64,000 nucleotides of DNA from Thereva unica (lineage: Eukaryota > Arthropoda > Insecta > Diptera > Therevidae), in NCBI GenBank assembly GCA_949987705.1, contig OX465281.1:83604543-83668542 (forward strand), in the 5' to 3' direction. A model generated the notes under the pieces. The model was not told where the DNA came from, did not search any database, and saw nothing but the letters and a program-made list of their open reading frames with translations. Within the stretch, counting starts at the first letter, position 1. Each line of letters opens with the position of its first letter. The position numbers and the translations under genes are program-made. Shown one piece after another: positions 1-10,728 of this stretch.

Positions 1-140
1 AGGAAGACCTAGTAAAAAATACAAAGATGACATAAAAATGTACTAACGCACAATTGGGAAGAGAGAGACACAGGACCGAGAACGTTGGAAGGGGAGGAGG
101 CCAAAGCTCACAGAGGGCTATAGCGCCAACGATGAGAATT
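1..140 (+). pseudogene. LINE reverse-transcriptase C-terminal remnant
   Basis: Reading from base 2, the frame gives GRPSKKYKDDIKMY, a stop, then RETQDRERWK. This resembles the end of RTE-like LINE polyproteins, where GRP..RW.DDI is followed by A.DR..W. The in-frame stop and lack of upstream sequence make it a decayed tail at best. The match rests on a short motif only. Confidence 0.35.
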
Positions 141-402
141 CGTATCAGAGATCGTGGGTTCAAGTTGCACTCATTGATATGATCCTTTTCTCTAAGATAA
201 AAAGATCGGTAGTACAAAAACTCCTAGAATAAAATTGGAGAAAACTGAAAACAAGTCTGAATAAAGAATATTAAGGACTAAATAGAGCAGGGATCACCTA
301 CGTGAGGGGCTGCTGATATAGAAAATCTTGCTTTTATCAGTGGAATCGTTATAACCCAAATATATTGATATAATAAAAAACAAGTTAAAGAAAATTAAAG
401 GG
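141..402. other. AT-rich stretch with no recognised feature
   Basis: I see no coding signal or repeat here. It is probably intron sequence of the USP5-like gene whose first exon lies at 7779-7874 on the minus strand. Confidence 0.4.
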
Positions 403-411
403 GCAGGTAAT

Positions 412-545
412 GGTATCATGCCAAAATCCAGAAAGGCAAAATCCAGAAAACTTTTAAAAATCCCGAAACGACAAAATCTAGAAATGACAAAATCCAGAAA
501 CGACAAAATCCTGATTTTGCCGAATTAGCAAAACAAACTTATAAT
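412..545. repeat. Left terminal repeat arm of the MULE
   Basis: Tandem degenerate units reading GACAAAATCCAGAAAT or close variants, followed by CCTGATTTTGCCGAATTAGC. The same arm recurs at 4518-4660 and inverted at 6540-6826. Its apparent translation (FLDFVISGF and similar) is an artefact of the repeat. Confidence 0.75.
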
Positions 546-943
546 TGAAGTTAGTCTAGAATTTTCAAAAAATCGAAATTTTTTTTACGAAAGCATAGCC
601 TTCGGAGAATATACTGTAAAATTTTTAAATGATATTGACTGTATTTCAGGTTTTACAGCCCTTTTAGCAGGTAGCGCCGACAGATAGGGCTCGCCTCAGG
701 TATGAATCCATTGTTCGTAGTAGTACCGCTCTCTGCTTTTTTTAAAAAATGGTGACACCGTCAGTATACTTGTCTGGTTTTTTTTTAATTTTTTCGTATT
801 AATATTAACCTGTTTAATGAACCTACAAAGTTTAATTATCATATTTTCATTAATTTCACCCTTTAAAAAAAATCCTAAAAATACCTTAAATTTAAGTGCT
901 CTAGACCACCAGGTCACCTTAATTGTATATAAAGCTGCCTTTA

Positions 944-3386
944 TAGTCCAGTAAATAGGTACTTTTTCTTTGCAAAAAATACCTCACGCGATTTTTTTTT
1001 ACCAAATGTTTTTACATATTTTTATGAGCTTAAATTCAAAATGGCGTCATCCCCACCCTTATGCTTCACTTACAATGAAGGGAAACGCGTTTAATTCTAT
1101 ATCTCAGAAACTATGCGTTTTAAAACAAAAATGTATATAATCTTTTTTGTAGATAAATAAGTGATTTAACTTTTTTGTTCAGAATTTTTTTTTGTAAAGT
1201 TAATATCTTCGGAGTTATAGTGCTTCAAACTTTATATATCACTTTCTTTGCGCTATATTTCGTTAACGGTTAGCCCGCCATAAAAAAGTCCTTCCTAAGA
1301 CTTATAGAACACACAATTATCTATAATTTTTGCTTTCGTCATTTTTACATAGGGCTAATATTTCACGAGTTATAGCGCTTTAAATGTAGCAAAACGTAAA
1401 TTCATAAAAAAAATTCCTAATATCTTTTTCTTTCCCCGTTTCGTTTCAAAACTGATTATATCGTGTGTTGAGCTTATCATTGCCCACATTTGTTGCCTTT
1501 ACTTTTTTCTATAAAGTGGATATTTATGGATTTATTACACCTCAAAAGTTAATTGTAACGACAGCAATACAATTATCTTCTAGGTTTGATTCCGTGGTCT
1601 TTGTCAGAGAAGACACACTATAGATCTCCTTGTTTTATGAACGTCCTTGGCAGGGTCTTCTAACAATATTTTCCTTCTAAAACCGGGAAGGGTCGTATTC
1701 CGCAGTGCTTAAAATTTCCAAATATTGTTGCAAACAATATTCTCTTTCTTTACGCTTTCAGTGGTTGTGACACAACGTCTTCAATATACGGCATGGGGAA
1801 AGCAAAAGTTTTATCCATTTTTCAAAAAAATCCACAACTCATAAATTCAGTAGAATTGTTTAAAGAAAAAAAAAAAAAAATAGATCCAGATATGGTTGCT
1901 GAAGCTGGAGAGCGTTTCTTTATTGAGCTGAATGGAGGTAGCTCGTTAGAAACCAATATTAATTCACTTAGGTTCAAATGTTTTGGAAAATCGGCTACAA
2001 AAACCAAAGTGAACTTATCAGCTCTGCTTATAACTAAAGATGCTGCTCGACTTCACTCATTTCGAGTATATCATCAAGTGCAAACTTGGCTTAATTGTTA
2101 TCAAGACCCAGAGGAATGGGGCTGGAAGCGAACAAGATTTGGCTTACAACCAGTCCCAATGACAATTGCTCCGGCACCAGAAAATTTATTAAAATTGATA
2201 TCCTGCAAATGTAGGAAAAATTGTGGCGGTTCCTGTGGATGCAGTGGATGAAGTGGAGGAAATTGAGAAAATGTGACGAAGGATGCAAACCTCCTTGAAG
2301 ACAATGAAATAAGTAAATGAGAACATTTGCGAGTTTTCAAGTCTCCCAGATATATCATTCGACGAAGAAAACGTCAAGTCATTAGATGGCAGCTTCATTG
2401 GTCTATCCGATTGTCAACCGACATCTTCGATATGAGGCTAAATAACATGTTATAGCATCATTGTTTCGTTTTCTTGTGGATTAGGCCTACTGGGGCAACC
2501 ACAATAAAAAAACGCGCCAAAAACTCGACCTCCACCCTGGTGTGGAAAAGGGTTTGTACCTACGCCAACGAAATTTCTTAATTATTTGTATGAACATTAA
2601 TGTGTTTCTATATGAAACATTTGGCGCTGAATTGCGGCTTAAGTATAAATGCTAGAAAAAAATGTTTAAAGTAAAATTTCTACGGAATTTTTTAACAAAC
2701 AAATTTGTTGGTATAACTTGTCATCGTAAATAAATAGTTGACTAGATATTTGCAAAAAACCATTTTTAATAAACTTTTGAGGTGTAATAAATCCATAAAT
2801 ATGAACTTTATAGAAAAAAGTAAAGGCAGCAAATGTGGGCAATGATGAGCTCAACACACGATATAATCGGTTTTGAATTGAAACGGGGAAAGAAAAAGAT
2901 ATTATTTTTTTTTTATGAATTTACGTTTTGCGACATTTAAAGCGCTATAACTCGTGAAATATTAGCCCTATGTAAAAATGACGAAAGCAAAAATTATAGA
3001 TAATTGTGTGTTCTATAAGTCTTAGGAAGGACTTTTTTATGGCGGGCTAACCGTTAACGAAATATAGCGCAAAGAAAGTGATATATAAAGTTTGAAGCAC
3101 TATAACTTCGAAGATATTAACTTTACAAAAAAAAATTCTGAACAAAAAAGTTAAATCACTTATTTATCTACAAAAAAGATTATATACATTTTTGTTGTAA
3201 AACGCATAGTTTCTGAGATATAGAATTAAACGCGTTTCCCTTCATTGTAAGTGAAGCATAAGGGTGGGGATGACGCCATTTTGAATTTAAGCTCATAAAA
3301 ATATGTAAAAACATTTGGTAAAAAAAAATCGCGTGCGGTATTTTTTGCATTACGAAGGCCTTTTTTTCGACCTATTTACTGGACTA
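944..3386 (+). mobile_element. Long-TIR transposon carrying a cysteine-rich ORF
   Basis: About 600 bp at 944-1560 is repeated as an inverted copy at about 2770-3386, with only scattered mismatches (for example ATAGTCCAGTAAATAGGT on the left and its complement on the right). The right end is followed by TTAA and the left preceded by TTTA, which could be a decayed TTAA target, but this is not proven. The centre holds one ORF (1793-2251) and no transposase that I recognise, so the element looks non-autonomous or internally deleted. It sits inside the MULE. A piece of its interior near 2485-2560 (CTACTGGGGCAACCAC region, AAAAAACGCGCC) recurs at 56622-56710, so the family has other members here. 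Confidence 0.7.
1793..2251 (+). CDS. Cysteine-rich transposon-associated protein, 152 aa
   Basis: A 152-residue ORF inside the long-TIR element. The middle reads RLHSFRVYHQVQTWL and then EEWGWKRTRFGL, followed by APAPENLLKLISCKC and a C-terminal cluster CKCRKNCGGSCGCSG. From memory, this order (H.FRVYYQVQ.WL, PEEWGW, then a CXC-like cysteine block) is found in uncharacterised proteins abundant in aphid and other insect genomes. In those the cysteine block continues further (CGCRKAGL...C), so this copy probably lost its last cysteines; sequence beyond the stop at 2251 is not obviously coding. The first methionine gives a lysine-rich start including a run of seven lysine-like codons. Function is unknown; a zinc-binding, DNA-binding role is only a guess. 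Confidence 0.5.
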   Translation: MGKAKVLSIFQKNPQLINSVELFKEKKKKIDPDMVAEAGERFFIELNGGSSLETNINSLRFKCFGKSATKTKVNLSALLITKDAARLHSFRVYHQVQTWLNCYQDPEEWGWKRTRFGLQPVPMTIAPAPENLLKLISCKCRKNCGGSCGCSG

Positions 3387-3669
3387 TTAACAGATTTTTT
3401 GTTTAACCCCTGTTTACGTTCAAAAATCCTAATGTAAACAATGATTAATGGATTGGTTAAGCACCGTTCAGCCCTTTAAAAATTCTTAACGAAAGAGAGA
3501 AAAAGAAAGGAACAGAGTATTCGAGTAAATTGAAATATCATAACAGACTTGCAGTCGATATATAATTTAGATTGTTTTAGACCTAAGGGATTTAAAAGAA
3601 AAAGGTGTTATTTTATTGAGTTTTGTGTAAATATTTTAATTCTAAAAAAATAACGTTTAATTTCATTAG
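3387..3669. other. MULE internal non-coding segment
   Basis: This lies between the end of the long-TIR element and the start of the FLYWCH reading frame. It is AT-rich and probably the 5' untranslated part of the MULE gene. No further signal is visible. Confidence 0.4.
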
Positions 3670-3905
3670 ATGGAAGATAGTTGTTGTCGAGTGAGCACTT
3701 CCAATAAAGGTGGCAAGAAATTAGAGCTGGATGGCTATGTCTAACATCTCGATAAACAAAATGTATCCACAATAAACTGGATATGTGAAAAAAGAAAAAG
3801 TTTTAAATGTACTGCGAGACTGACAACAAGTGGAGAAAATTATAACGTTAAAAAACGGCCATCTTCTCACAACCACGATCCTATGGCTTCAGACATTCAC
3901 ATTAA

Positions 3906-4441
3906 GTGTGTTCGATGACTGCTCCAGCTCAACTTTAAGCAGAAAAAATCAGCAATTTGCGTTTTTTGAGACGTTTTGACAGATCTTTTCTGCTCCCATT
4001 TGCCTTGCTCTGCGTTTTTTGAGCCTGCTCTGAGTTGAGAATTCTCACTTTTTCTGCTCCACCAAATTTGTAGGAGCAGACAGAGCAGCCAAATTCTTCT
4101 TCTTCTTTTTATTTTGACAATTGTCAAATTGAAAGCAGGGAAAATCGGAAAATTGATTTATGAATGATTTATTCGGAAAATACTTGGAAATATTAAAAAA
4201 TACACATTAATTTTTATAAAAATAACATTTCGATGCCTTTCAATTGTTTTTATTGGTATATATGTATTTCTTCTTCTAAAATTGACATTCGTATCTAACC
4301 TCTAAAAACAGAATTTGGAGCAGAAAGGTGTTTTTTGAGCTTGTTGCTATAATCTGATTTTTTCTGCTCTGACACAAATTTGACAGCCGCTCCCAATTGA
4401 GCCGCTCTGCTCCGAACATTTTAAGCAGTCATCGAACACAC
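3906..4441. mobile_element. 536-bp MITE with 18-bp TIRs
   Basis: It starts GTGTGTTCGATGACTGCT and ends with the exact reverse complement AGCAGTCATCGAACACAC. It interrupts the MULE transposase reading frame between DIHIK and SNVYL. No transposase is encoded. A clean target duplication is not visible, so the superfamily is unassigned. Confidence 0.7.
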
Positions 4442-4508
4442 ATATTTATAAATCTAATGTTTATTTAAAAAAACAATCTGTAGAGACAAATGTAAACCCC
4501 TGCCAGGT

Positions 4509-4971
4509 AATTTCGGCGGGATGATACCAAAATCCAGAAAGTCAAAATCCAGAAGCGACAAAATCCAGAAAACTTTTAAAAATCCCGAAACGACAAAATC
4601 CAGAAATGACAAAATCCAGAAACGACAAAATCCTGATTTTGCCGAATTAGCAAAACAAACTTATAATTGAAGTTGCTCTAGAAAAGAATGTCTGTTTCGA
4701 TTTATGTTATCAACTTTATTATTTATTATAAATGTTTCGATTATTATTACCATTATTTTTACTAATAATATTAGAAAAAATCCAGAAAAAATACAGAATA
4801 AAAAATCGCGCGATTTTTTATTCTGGATTTTTCCTGGATTTTGTCATTTCTGGATTTTGTCATTTCTGGATTTTGTCGTTTCTGGATTTTGTCATTTCTG
4901 GATTTTGTCATTCTGGATTTTGTCATTCTGGATTTTGTCTTTCTGGATTATGACGTATATCCAATTTCGGC
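4509..4971. mobile_element. Short derivative of the same MULE family with 9-bp TSD
   Basis: The 9-bp sequence AATTTCGGC occurs at 4509-4517 and 4963-4971, flanking a 445-bp element (4518-4962). It consists almost entirely of the GACAAAATCCAGAAA-type left arm and the inverted right arm. It is therefore a MITE-like derivative of the family to which the surrounding 6.4-kb element belongs. It landed inside that element's own transposase gene, whose frame continues on both sides. Confidence 0.8.
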
Positions 4972-6159
4972 TACTGTTTCACAGTGCCAAAGATCTAGCC
5001 GTAAATACCTGCCAACATCTGCTCAAGCAAGAAAAATATATAGAGCTAGAAAAAAACGTTATTTAGATGAACCTAAAAATATAGGAGACATTATTATACC
5101 AGAGTATTTAAAAGAAGTGGAAGGCGAAGATTTTTTAATTGCCCATGAACAATTTGGCAATGACTGCATTATTTTATTGGGAACTTTACGGAACCTAAAA
5201 TATTTGTCCAAATCCAATATTTGGCTAGTTGATGGCACATTCCAAGTTGTACCAACTATTTTAAGGCAATTATATACAATTCATGGAATTGTTGGAACAA
5301 ATAATAATAATAATATCGTTCCTCTTATATATTGCCTTATGACGAAAAAAAAATGTAAAGTGCTATGAGGAAATGTTGTTCCAATTGCTCAAATTTGCAT
5401 GTGACAAAGGGGTAAATTTAAATCCCAAATATATATTGTCAGATTTCGAAAAGGCAAGTATAAAGGCTTTTAAAAATTTTTTTCCTTCTGCTACCTTCAA
5501 AGGATGTTTTTTTTTCATTTTGGACAAATACTCTGGCGACGTATCCAAAAAGAAAAATTAGACAGGCGGTATGGCAGTGATGAAGAATTTTCCCTGCAAA
5601 TGAGAAAATTAAAGGCATTAGCGTTCCTTCCTCCTGAAGATATTCCCAGATATTATGAATCAATTAAAAATAGTGATGAAGATTTTTTAATTATGGGGCG
5701 ATTTATAGAAGATAATTATATTTATGGGAAAACTTCTGGAAGTGGAAAACGTATGAAACCACTGTTCCCTAAAGAGTTTTGGTCAGTGTTTAACAATATT
5801 ATATATAATTTGCCTCGAACGCAAAATAATGTAGAAGGTTGGCACAGAAGGTTGCGATCGTTAGTTGGAAAACCCCATACAGGCATTTACGAGTTAATTG
5901 ATGTATTTAGGAAAGAAGTAATACATGTCTATAATGCGACTGATAAAATGTTAAATGGTCATTGTAAAAAAGTTAGAAGAGAGCACCTCATGAGAGAGAA
6001 AAGGATTAAATGTGTAATTAATGACCGAGATTCGTATTCGGAAAATGAATTTTTAAGTTGTATAGGTTTTAATTTAAGGTTGGCATAAAAAATGTCTAAA
6101 ATGAATGATTTTTTCAAGCAACTTATTTTAACTTGTTATAGAATTGTTTTTTTTTTTTG

Positions 6160-6826
6160 TTTTTTTGAGAAAGAATGTCTGTTTCGATTTATTTTATTAT
6201 TATTTTTGTTATTTGAAGTTATTTATTTATGTTATTAACTTAGTTATTTATTGGATATTTTTCATTTATGCAATATTTTTCTTTTAATATTAGTTTTACT
6301 AGAAACATTAGAAAAAGTTCAAAAAAATAAGTGTTGTTTTGCTTTTTTTTATATTTTTGAGAAAGAATGTCTTTTTGTCTATGAATGTCTACTTTATTTT
6401 ATTATTATTTTTGTTATATGAAATGTTATTTATTTATGTTATCAACTTTATTATTTATTAAAAATGTTTCGATATTTTTGTTTTTAACACCATTATTTTT
6501 ACTAATAATATTAGAAAAAATCCAAAATAAAAAATCGCGCGATTTTTTATTCTGGATTTTTTCTGGATTTTGTCATTTCTGGATTTTGTCGTTTCTGGAT
6601 TTTGTCGTTTCTGAATTTTGTCATTTCTGGATTTTGTCGTTTCGGGATTTTTAAAAGTTTTCTGGATTTTGTCGCTTCCGGTTTTTGACTTTCTGGATTT
6701 TGGCATGATCCCCCGATCGCGCGATTTTTTATTCTGGATTTTTTCTGGATTTTGTCATTTCTGGATTTTGTCGTTTCTGGATTTTGTGTTTCCGGATTTT
6801 GTCATTCTGGATTAAGACACATATCC
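6160..6826. repeat. Right terminal arm region of the MULE, duplicated
   Basis: Two right-arm copies lie in a row: one ends at about 6713 with the terminus TTGGCATGATCCCCC, and the outer one ends at 6826. Both are built of TTCTGGATTTTGTCATT-type units. Degenerate sequence from 6160 onwards resembles the centre of the short derivative (AGAATGTCTGTTTCGATTTA). This suggests a partial second copy or tandem duplication at the right end. Confidence 0.65.
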
Positions 6827-6835
6827 GCAGGTAAT

Positions 6836-7770
6836 ACCTGATTTTTTCAAAACAAGGATTGAAAAAATAAGATATGTACTTAATTCCCATTTAAAATAAA
6901 TACTAGTATGAAATGCATCGATCATGTTCAAAAGGCAAATGACAAGCTATTTTTGTCTGCATCTGGTTAAAGATGATGGAAAATTAATACGTGAAAAATG
7001 CAATGCCGTTCGCACAGGATTCTGAGGTTTTTGATTTCATTAATTTTGATTTATCAGTTTTTTGATTTTGTTTACAATCACGCTTTCAAGCAAGCGTGCA
7101 ATTATGAAAAAGCTCGCATTTATATATAAAATAGAAAACTATAATTCCCACAAAATCAGAGAATAAAAACCAACAATTACAAATTGAATATTAACATATT
7201 CTCTATTCTAGTATCCAAACTCATTTCAACATTAGACTAATGGACATAAAAAATCTTATTTATAGAGATAGAATGAGGCCATTTTGGACAGCAAAAACTT
7301 CCTCGAATATATACATGGAATTCCACTGTCTTTAATAGCAGACAGCGGCTGAAAATCCATTTTTAAATACCAGATTTCTTATCAAACGATTAGTAAAAAC
7401 TTTGGCAAGCAGAATTTAATGTAGCGAAGCATTCCCGGCACTTTCATTTCCGGGTTACTATACAAAGCAGAATATCTATGAGTACATAAAATTGCAAAAC
7501 TTTCCAATTAAATTAAAAAACTTGCTTCATGTTAAATAAATGGTTTGATGATTCTCTAACCAATTTTAACCCAAAAAGAGATCTTTCATTTATTGTGCTG
7601 CTTGTTTTAGTCACCGTACTAACCTAAAATTTGTCTCTAGTAAAAATCGCCCATATAATAAATCAAAATAGCATAATCAATACCTAATAAGCATCCAATT
7701 CATAGTCAAATCGTGGTCTTTACATTATTAACATAACTTAAATGTAGCTATCTATTAGTAATTACAATAG
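6836..7770. other. Probable intron 1 of the USP5-like gene, no features
   Basis: There is no convincing exon on the minus strand and no repeat relation to other parts of the window. A short plus-strand frame at 6923 (MFKRQMTSYFCLHLVKDDGK, ending at 7024) has protein-like composition, but I recognise no family. Confidence 0.35.
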
Positions 7771-7778
7771 CAACTTAC

Positions 7779-7874
7779 TGGAGTATCGTACGAGAAAACG
7801 CACTCATCCTTGTAAACGTTGTCCAAGTTAGAGGGAACACGAATTTTGCTCAAATGTTTTTCAAGAACCTCCAT
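7779..7874 (-). CDS. USP5: USP5/isopeptidase T homologue, first coding exon
   Basis: On the minus strand ATG at 7874 opens 32 codons ending exactly at a consensus splice donor (CCA|GTAAGT, GT at 7778-7777). The residues LSKIRVPSNLDNVYKDECVF followed by SYDTP match the start of USP5 (human: [22 protein letters not shown]). USP5 is a cytosolic and nuclear cysteine protease that disassembles unanchored polyubiquitin; this segment begins the cryptic N-terminal ubiquitin-binding zinc-finger region. An in-frame methionine lies further upstream, but homology favours the start at 7874. No other exon was found to the left, so intron 1 is at least 7.7 kb and full of transposons. The catalytic domain lies outside the window. 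Confidence 0.8.
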
Positions 7875-8087
7875 TTCTAAAATATTGTTAATGGAAGTAA
7901 TAAAGGTTATAAAACTTTTAATGAAACCTCCCGCACACAAGCAATGACATGACAGGCAGAAGCGTATCGGTAATTTTCTTAAGTTGGCTACAAGAGTCGG
8001 CTATTGCTCGAGTTTTAGAACATTATACTAAACAGTGATGCCAAATAAAATTATTTTTCATAGTTTGAGCAAGTTCACACTATGCTA
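7875..8087 (-). promoter_or_regulatory. Probable 5' UTR and promoter of the USP5-like gene
   Basis: Only 213 bp separate the start codon from the 3-bp duplication of a 2.57-kb transposon. If transcription starts nearby, the core promoter must lie here or within the transposon. I see no clear TATA box. Confidence 0.35.
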
Positions 8088-8228
8088 TAAAGGTAGAAAC
8101 AGATTGGCGCGACAACTTTTGCCGCGCCGCTCGACGGATTTTAGATTCCGCCTTAGCTAACAGATTGGCGCGGCGCGGACAATTTAACGGAATTTAACGG
8201 ACGATGGAATTTAAATAAATGAACTTGA

Positions 8229-9153
8229 AATTTTGGTAAATGTTTAGAATAACTACTTTCGCTCCGATTTTGATGAAATTTTTACACAAAGTACAGTTAT
8301 TTATGTACATTCCAACGGTGAAAAAAGAAAATGTCGCTCAAGTCCCGTTATCCTGCAATTCCACTTTAAAGTACCGTTTTTTCAATAATTGAACAGGTGA
8401 TAACTCCTGTATTATTTCACCAATTTCAATGAAATTTACACACAATGTATATTTTGATGTGGACAATTTTTTGGTAAAAAAAAAATTTGGGGCTCATGTA
8501 CCGTTACTTTTTTATTTAACTTAAAAGTACTAAGTACTTTAGAATAAAAAAAGGTACATCAAAAAATCATTTTTTCCTACTTACAGACATAGCAATGCTT
8601 TAAAAAAAATATTTAAAAGTTTTTTTAAATATTTTTTTTAAAGCACTGCAATGTCATACAGACATTGCAGTGCTTTAAAAAAAATATTTAAAAAAACTTT
8701 TAAATATTTTTTTAAAGCACTGCAGTGTCTTACAGACATTGCAGTGCTTTAAAAAAAATATTTAAAAGTTTTTTTAAAGCACTGCAATGTCTGTAAGTAG
8801 GAAAAAATGATATTTTGATGTACTTTTTTTTTATTCTAAAGTACTTAGTACTTTTAAGTTAAATAAAAAAGTAACGGTACATGAGTCCCAAATTTTTTTT
8901 TTACCAAAAAATTGTCCACATCAAAATATACATTGTGTGTAAATTTCATTGAAATTGGTGAAATAATACAGGAGTTATCACCTGTTCAATTATTGAAAAA
9001 ACGGTACTTTAAAGTGGAATTGCAGGATAACGGGACTTGAGCGACATTTTCTTTTTTCACCGTTGGAATGTACATAAATAACTGTACTTTGTGTAAAAAT
9101 TTCATCAAAATCGGAGCGGAAGTAGTTATTCTAAACATTTACCGAAATTTTTA
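8229..9153. repeat. 925-bp near-perfect palindrome
   Basis: Arms of about 370 bp (8229-8600 and 8780-9153) are reverse complements: for example CCAACGGTGAAAAAAGAAAA at about 8309 and its complement near 9050. The loop is made of repeated inverted units GACATTGCAGTGCTTTAAAA. It is probably a foldback element nested in the larger TIR element. Confidence 0.75.
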
Positions 9154-9354
9154 GTGTAAATATAACTTAATGAATTTATTTTGTACTTTTTTAATTATTT
9201 ATTATGTGAAAACACATGATCCTTAATTATAACTGTGCTCTTATCTAGAAATAAAAATTTAAGCTATTTTCAATATATATACGTATATTGTTTTTTTTTT
9301 CAATATTTGAATAAAGTAAAATTTACTTGGAATTAAAAAAGGAAGAATTGAGGT

Positions 9355-9725
9355 GTTAGATAATATTTTGCCATTTACAGAAAATTACCTGAAATTTAAA
9401 AACTAAAGGGTTTTATTTGAAAGAGGGTGGTTCCATGACTTGTTTTATGGTACTACATTAGATAATTTTACCTTCAAGTAGGAGATGGGCGGTTTGTTTT
9501 TTACATTGAACTGCATAATGACATTTTCCCATGTACCCAAACTTACTGGCTTAGAATTTAAAAATTAAAGGGTTTGATTTGAAAGAGGGTAGTTCCATGA
9601 CTTGATTTATGATATTACGTTATATAAGTTTACCTGTAAGAAAACAATGGGCGATTTGTTGTTTACATTGGGCTGCTTAATGGTATTTTTCCATTCACCG
9701 AATATTACCCGAAAAATTAAAAGGG
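9355..9725. repeat. Imperfect tandem repeat, about 165-bp unit
   Basis: The sequence AAAGGGTTTKATTTGAAAGA followed by GGTWGTTCCATGACTTG appears at about 9405 and 9568. ATGGGCGRTTTGTTKTTTAC appears at about 9486 and 9648, and a partial third copy follows. No coding role. Confidence 0.55.
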
Positions 9726-10640
9726 TGGGTTTGTTCGGAATTGTTTTTCCCATTTATAGGACCTGCCTAAAATCACTTAAATAGCTTAGTTTTAAAAATT
9801 CCATATCATTTGTGTTTAAAATTTCAAACGTTGCGTTTTGGATCAAAATTCTTTCGTCTCTTTTCTGTAAAACCTATTTTTGCCTATTTAATACCACCTG
9901 CTTCACAACCTGAAAGTTTAAACTATGTATATTACATCATTAGAAAGTAATAAAAATTCTCCTTCCGCGTTTCCGCCTAAAATATCTATCATCAATATTT
10001 CCAGCTTGTACCCTCAGCATGTTTTAATTCAAATTTTATCTGACCAAAAACTTTAACTAAAAACTTTCCCAGAAATTAATTTAATACTTTACTTTTACTT
10101 TGGCTCCTGTTTTTCCTCCATCTCCGTAATTTTATAGTTTTTAATGCTATGTTAAATTCCTCTGGGATAAATATAAATATTTCACTAAAAAATAACCTTG
10201 AAGTACCTCCAAAAGCTTAAATTAACCGTCACATTGAGTTGCTAAATAGAGACAAATTTTTTTTATTGTTGACTGTTTTTGTTTGATTTTATTACAATAA
10301 TTAGTTTTAAATTACCTGCAAACACAGTCTTTTTTATGCCCCATAATTGATAAAAAATTGCATTAAAAAACTAAAAAAAAAAATCACGAATTAAATTTAA
10401 AAATAACCGCCACGAACAAATTGTCAATTTGCAGGCAGACAGCAGTTCAAAGCAAAAAATGTGTACTAAATCAGCTCGTCATGGTTGGTACCACTGGGCG
10501 ACCAGCGGCAGAATTCGAAATAGCTCGAATTTGTCCGCGCGACAAGTCGCCTCCGCGCCTTTGTGGTAGCATATATGGTGGTGCGTGTATTTTAATCGAT
10601 TTTGCCGCCACGGACACCGCCTCCGCGACAAAATTCGCGC
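9726..10640. other. AT-rich interior of the TIR element
   Basis: No ORF longer than about 83 codons and no recognised protein. It rises in GC near 10480 onwards, mirroring the GC-rich left end of the same element. Confidence 0.4.
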
Positions 10641-10728
10641 CAATCTGTTTCTACCTTAAGTGTGTTGAGTAAAACCTAGTGACTGTTTAGACGAGTCGCG
10701 CCCACCACATTTCAACACATTTGTTAAT

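Larger units (their letters stand above)
3670..6088 (+). pseudogene. FLYWCH-MULE transposase, broken and interrupted
   Basis: A plus-strand gene starting at ATG 3670. The first part (3670-3905) fits a FLYWCH zinc finger: KKLELDGYV, then INWICE, KCTARL and SSHNHD supply the W, two Cys and His-X-His positions. A stop (TAA near 3743) lies inside it. After the MITE at 3906-4441 the frame resumes at about 4450 (SNVYLKKQSVETNVNP), is split by a 445-bp derivative element, and continues from 4963. The MULE core is clear: DGTFQVVPTILRQLYTIHG, VPLIYCLMT, LSDFEKASIKAF, then GCFFHFGQ and NVEGWHRRL; its Asp, Asp and Glu fit the catalytic set. Frame breaks occur at homopolymers (A9 near 5345, T9 near 5508). 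This copy is inactive as sequenced. The DNA-binding plus DDE nuclease role is inferred from the families. Confidence 0.75.
403..6835 (+). mobile_element. Mutator-like (MULE) transposon with FLYWCH-MULE pseudogene
   Basis: The 9-bp sequence GCAGGTAAT occurs at 403-411 and again at 6827-6835, exactly outside two arms built from roughly 16-bp units of the type GACAAAATCCAGAAAC (left) and their reverse complement (right). A 9-bp duplication is the hallmark of Mutator-like elements. The interior carries a transposase pseudogene on the plus strand. The element (412-6826) starts GGTATCATGCC and ends ACACATATCC, so the outermost termini match only loosely while the repeat arms match well. It has been invaded by three further elements (944-3386, 3906-4441, 4518-4962). 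It lies in what is probably intron 1 of the USP5-like gene. Boundaries are supported by the duplication; class assignment is from duplication length plus the MULE domain. Confidence 0.75.
8088..10659. mobile_element. 2.57-kb TIR element with TAA duplication
   Basis: It begins AGGTAGAAACAGATTGGCGC at 8091 and ends with the reverse complement of this at 10656. TAA flanks it on both sides (8088-8090, 10657-10659). A 3-bp TAA duplication fits PIF/Harbinger-type elements. No transposase is encoded, so it is non-autonomous. It contains a large palindrome (8229-9153) and short tandem repeats (9355-9725). GC-rich motifs (GCGCGGCGCGG) lie near both ends, against an AT-rich centre. Confidence 0.75.

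Noticed and set aside
4704..5066. Plus-strand frames rich in FLDFVISGFCHFWILSF (also at 294-506, 6385-6815)
   Set aside because: They are translations of the 16-bp MULE terminal repeat units, appear in several frames, and have no independent coding signal.
6923..7024. Short plus-strand frame MFKRQMTSYFCLHLVKDDGK...
   Set aside because: 33 codons, no family match, no splice or promoter context; left as non-coding.
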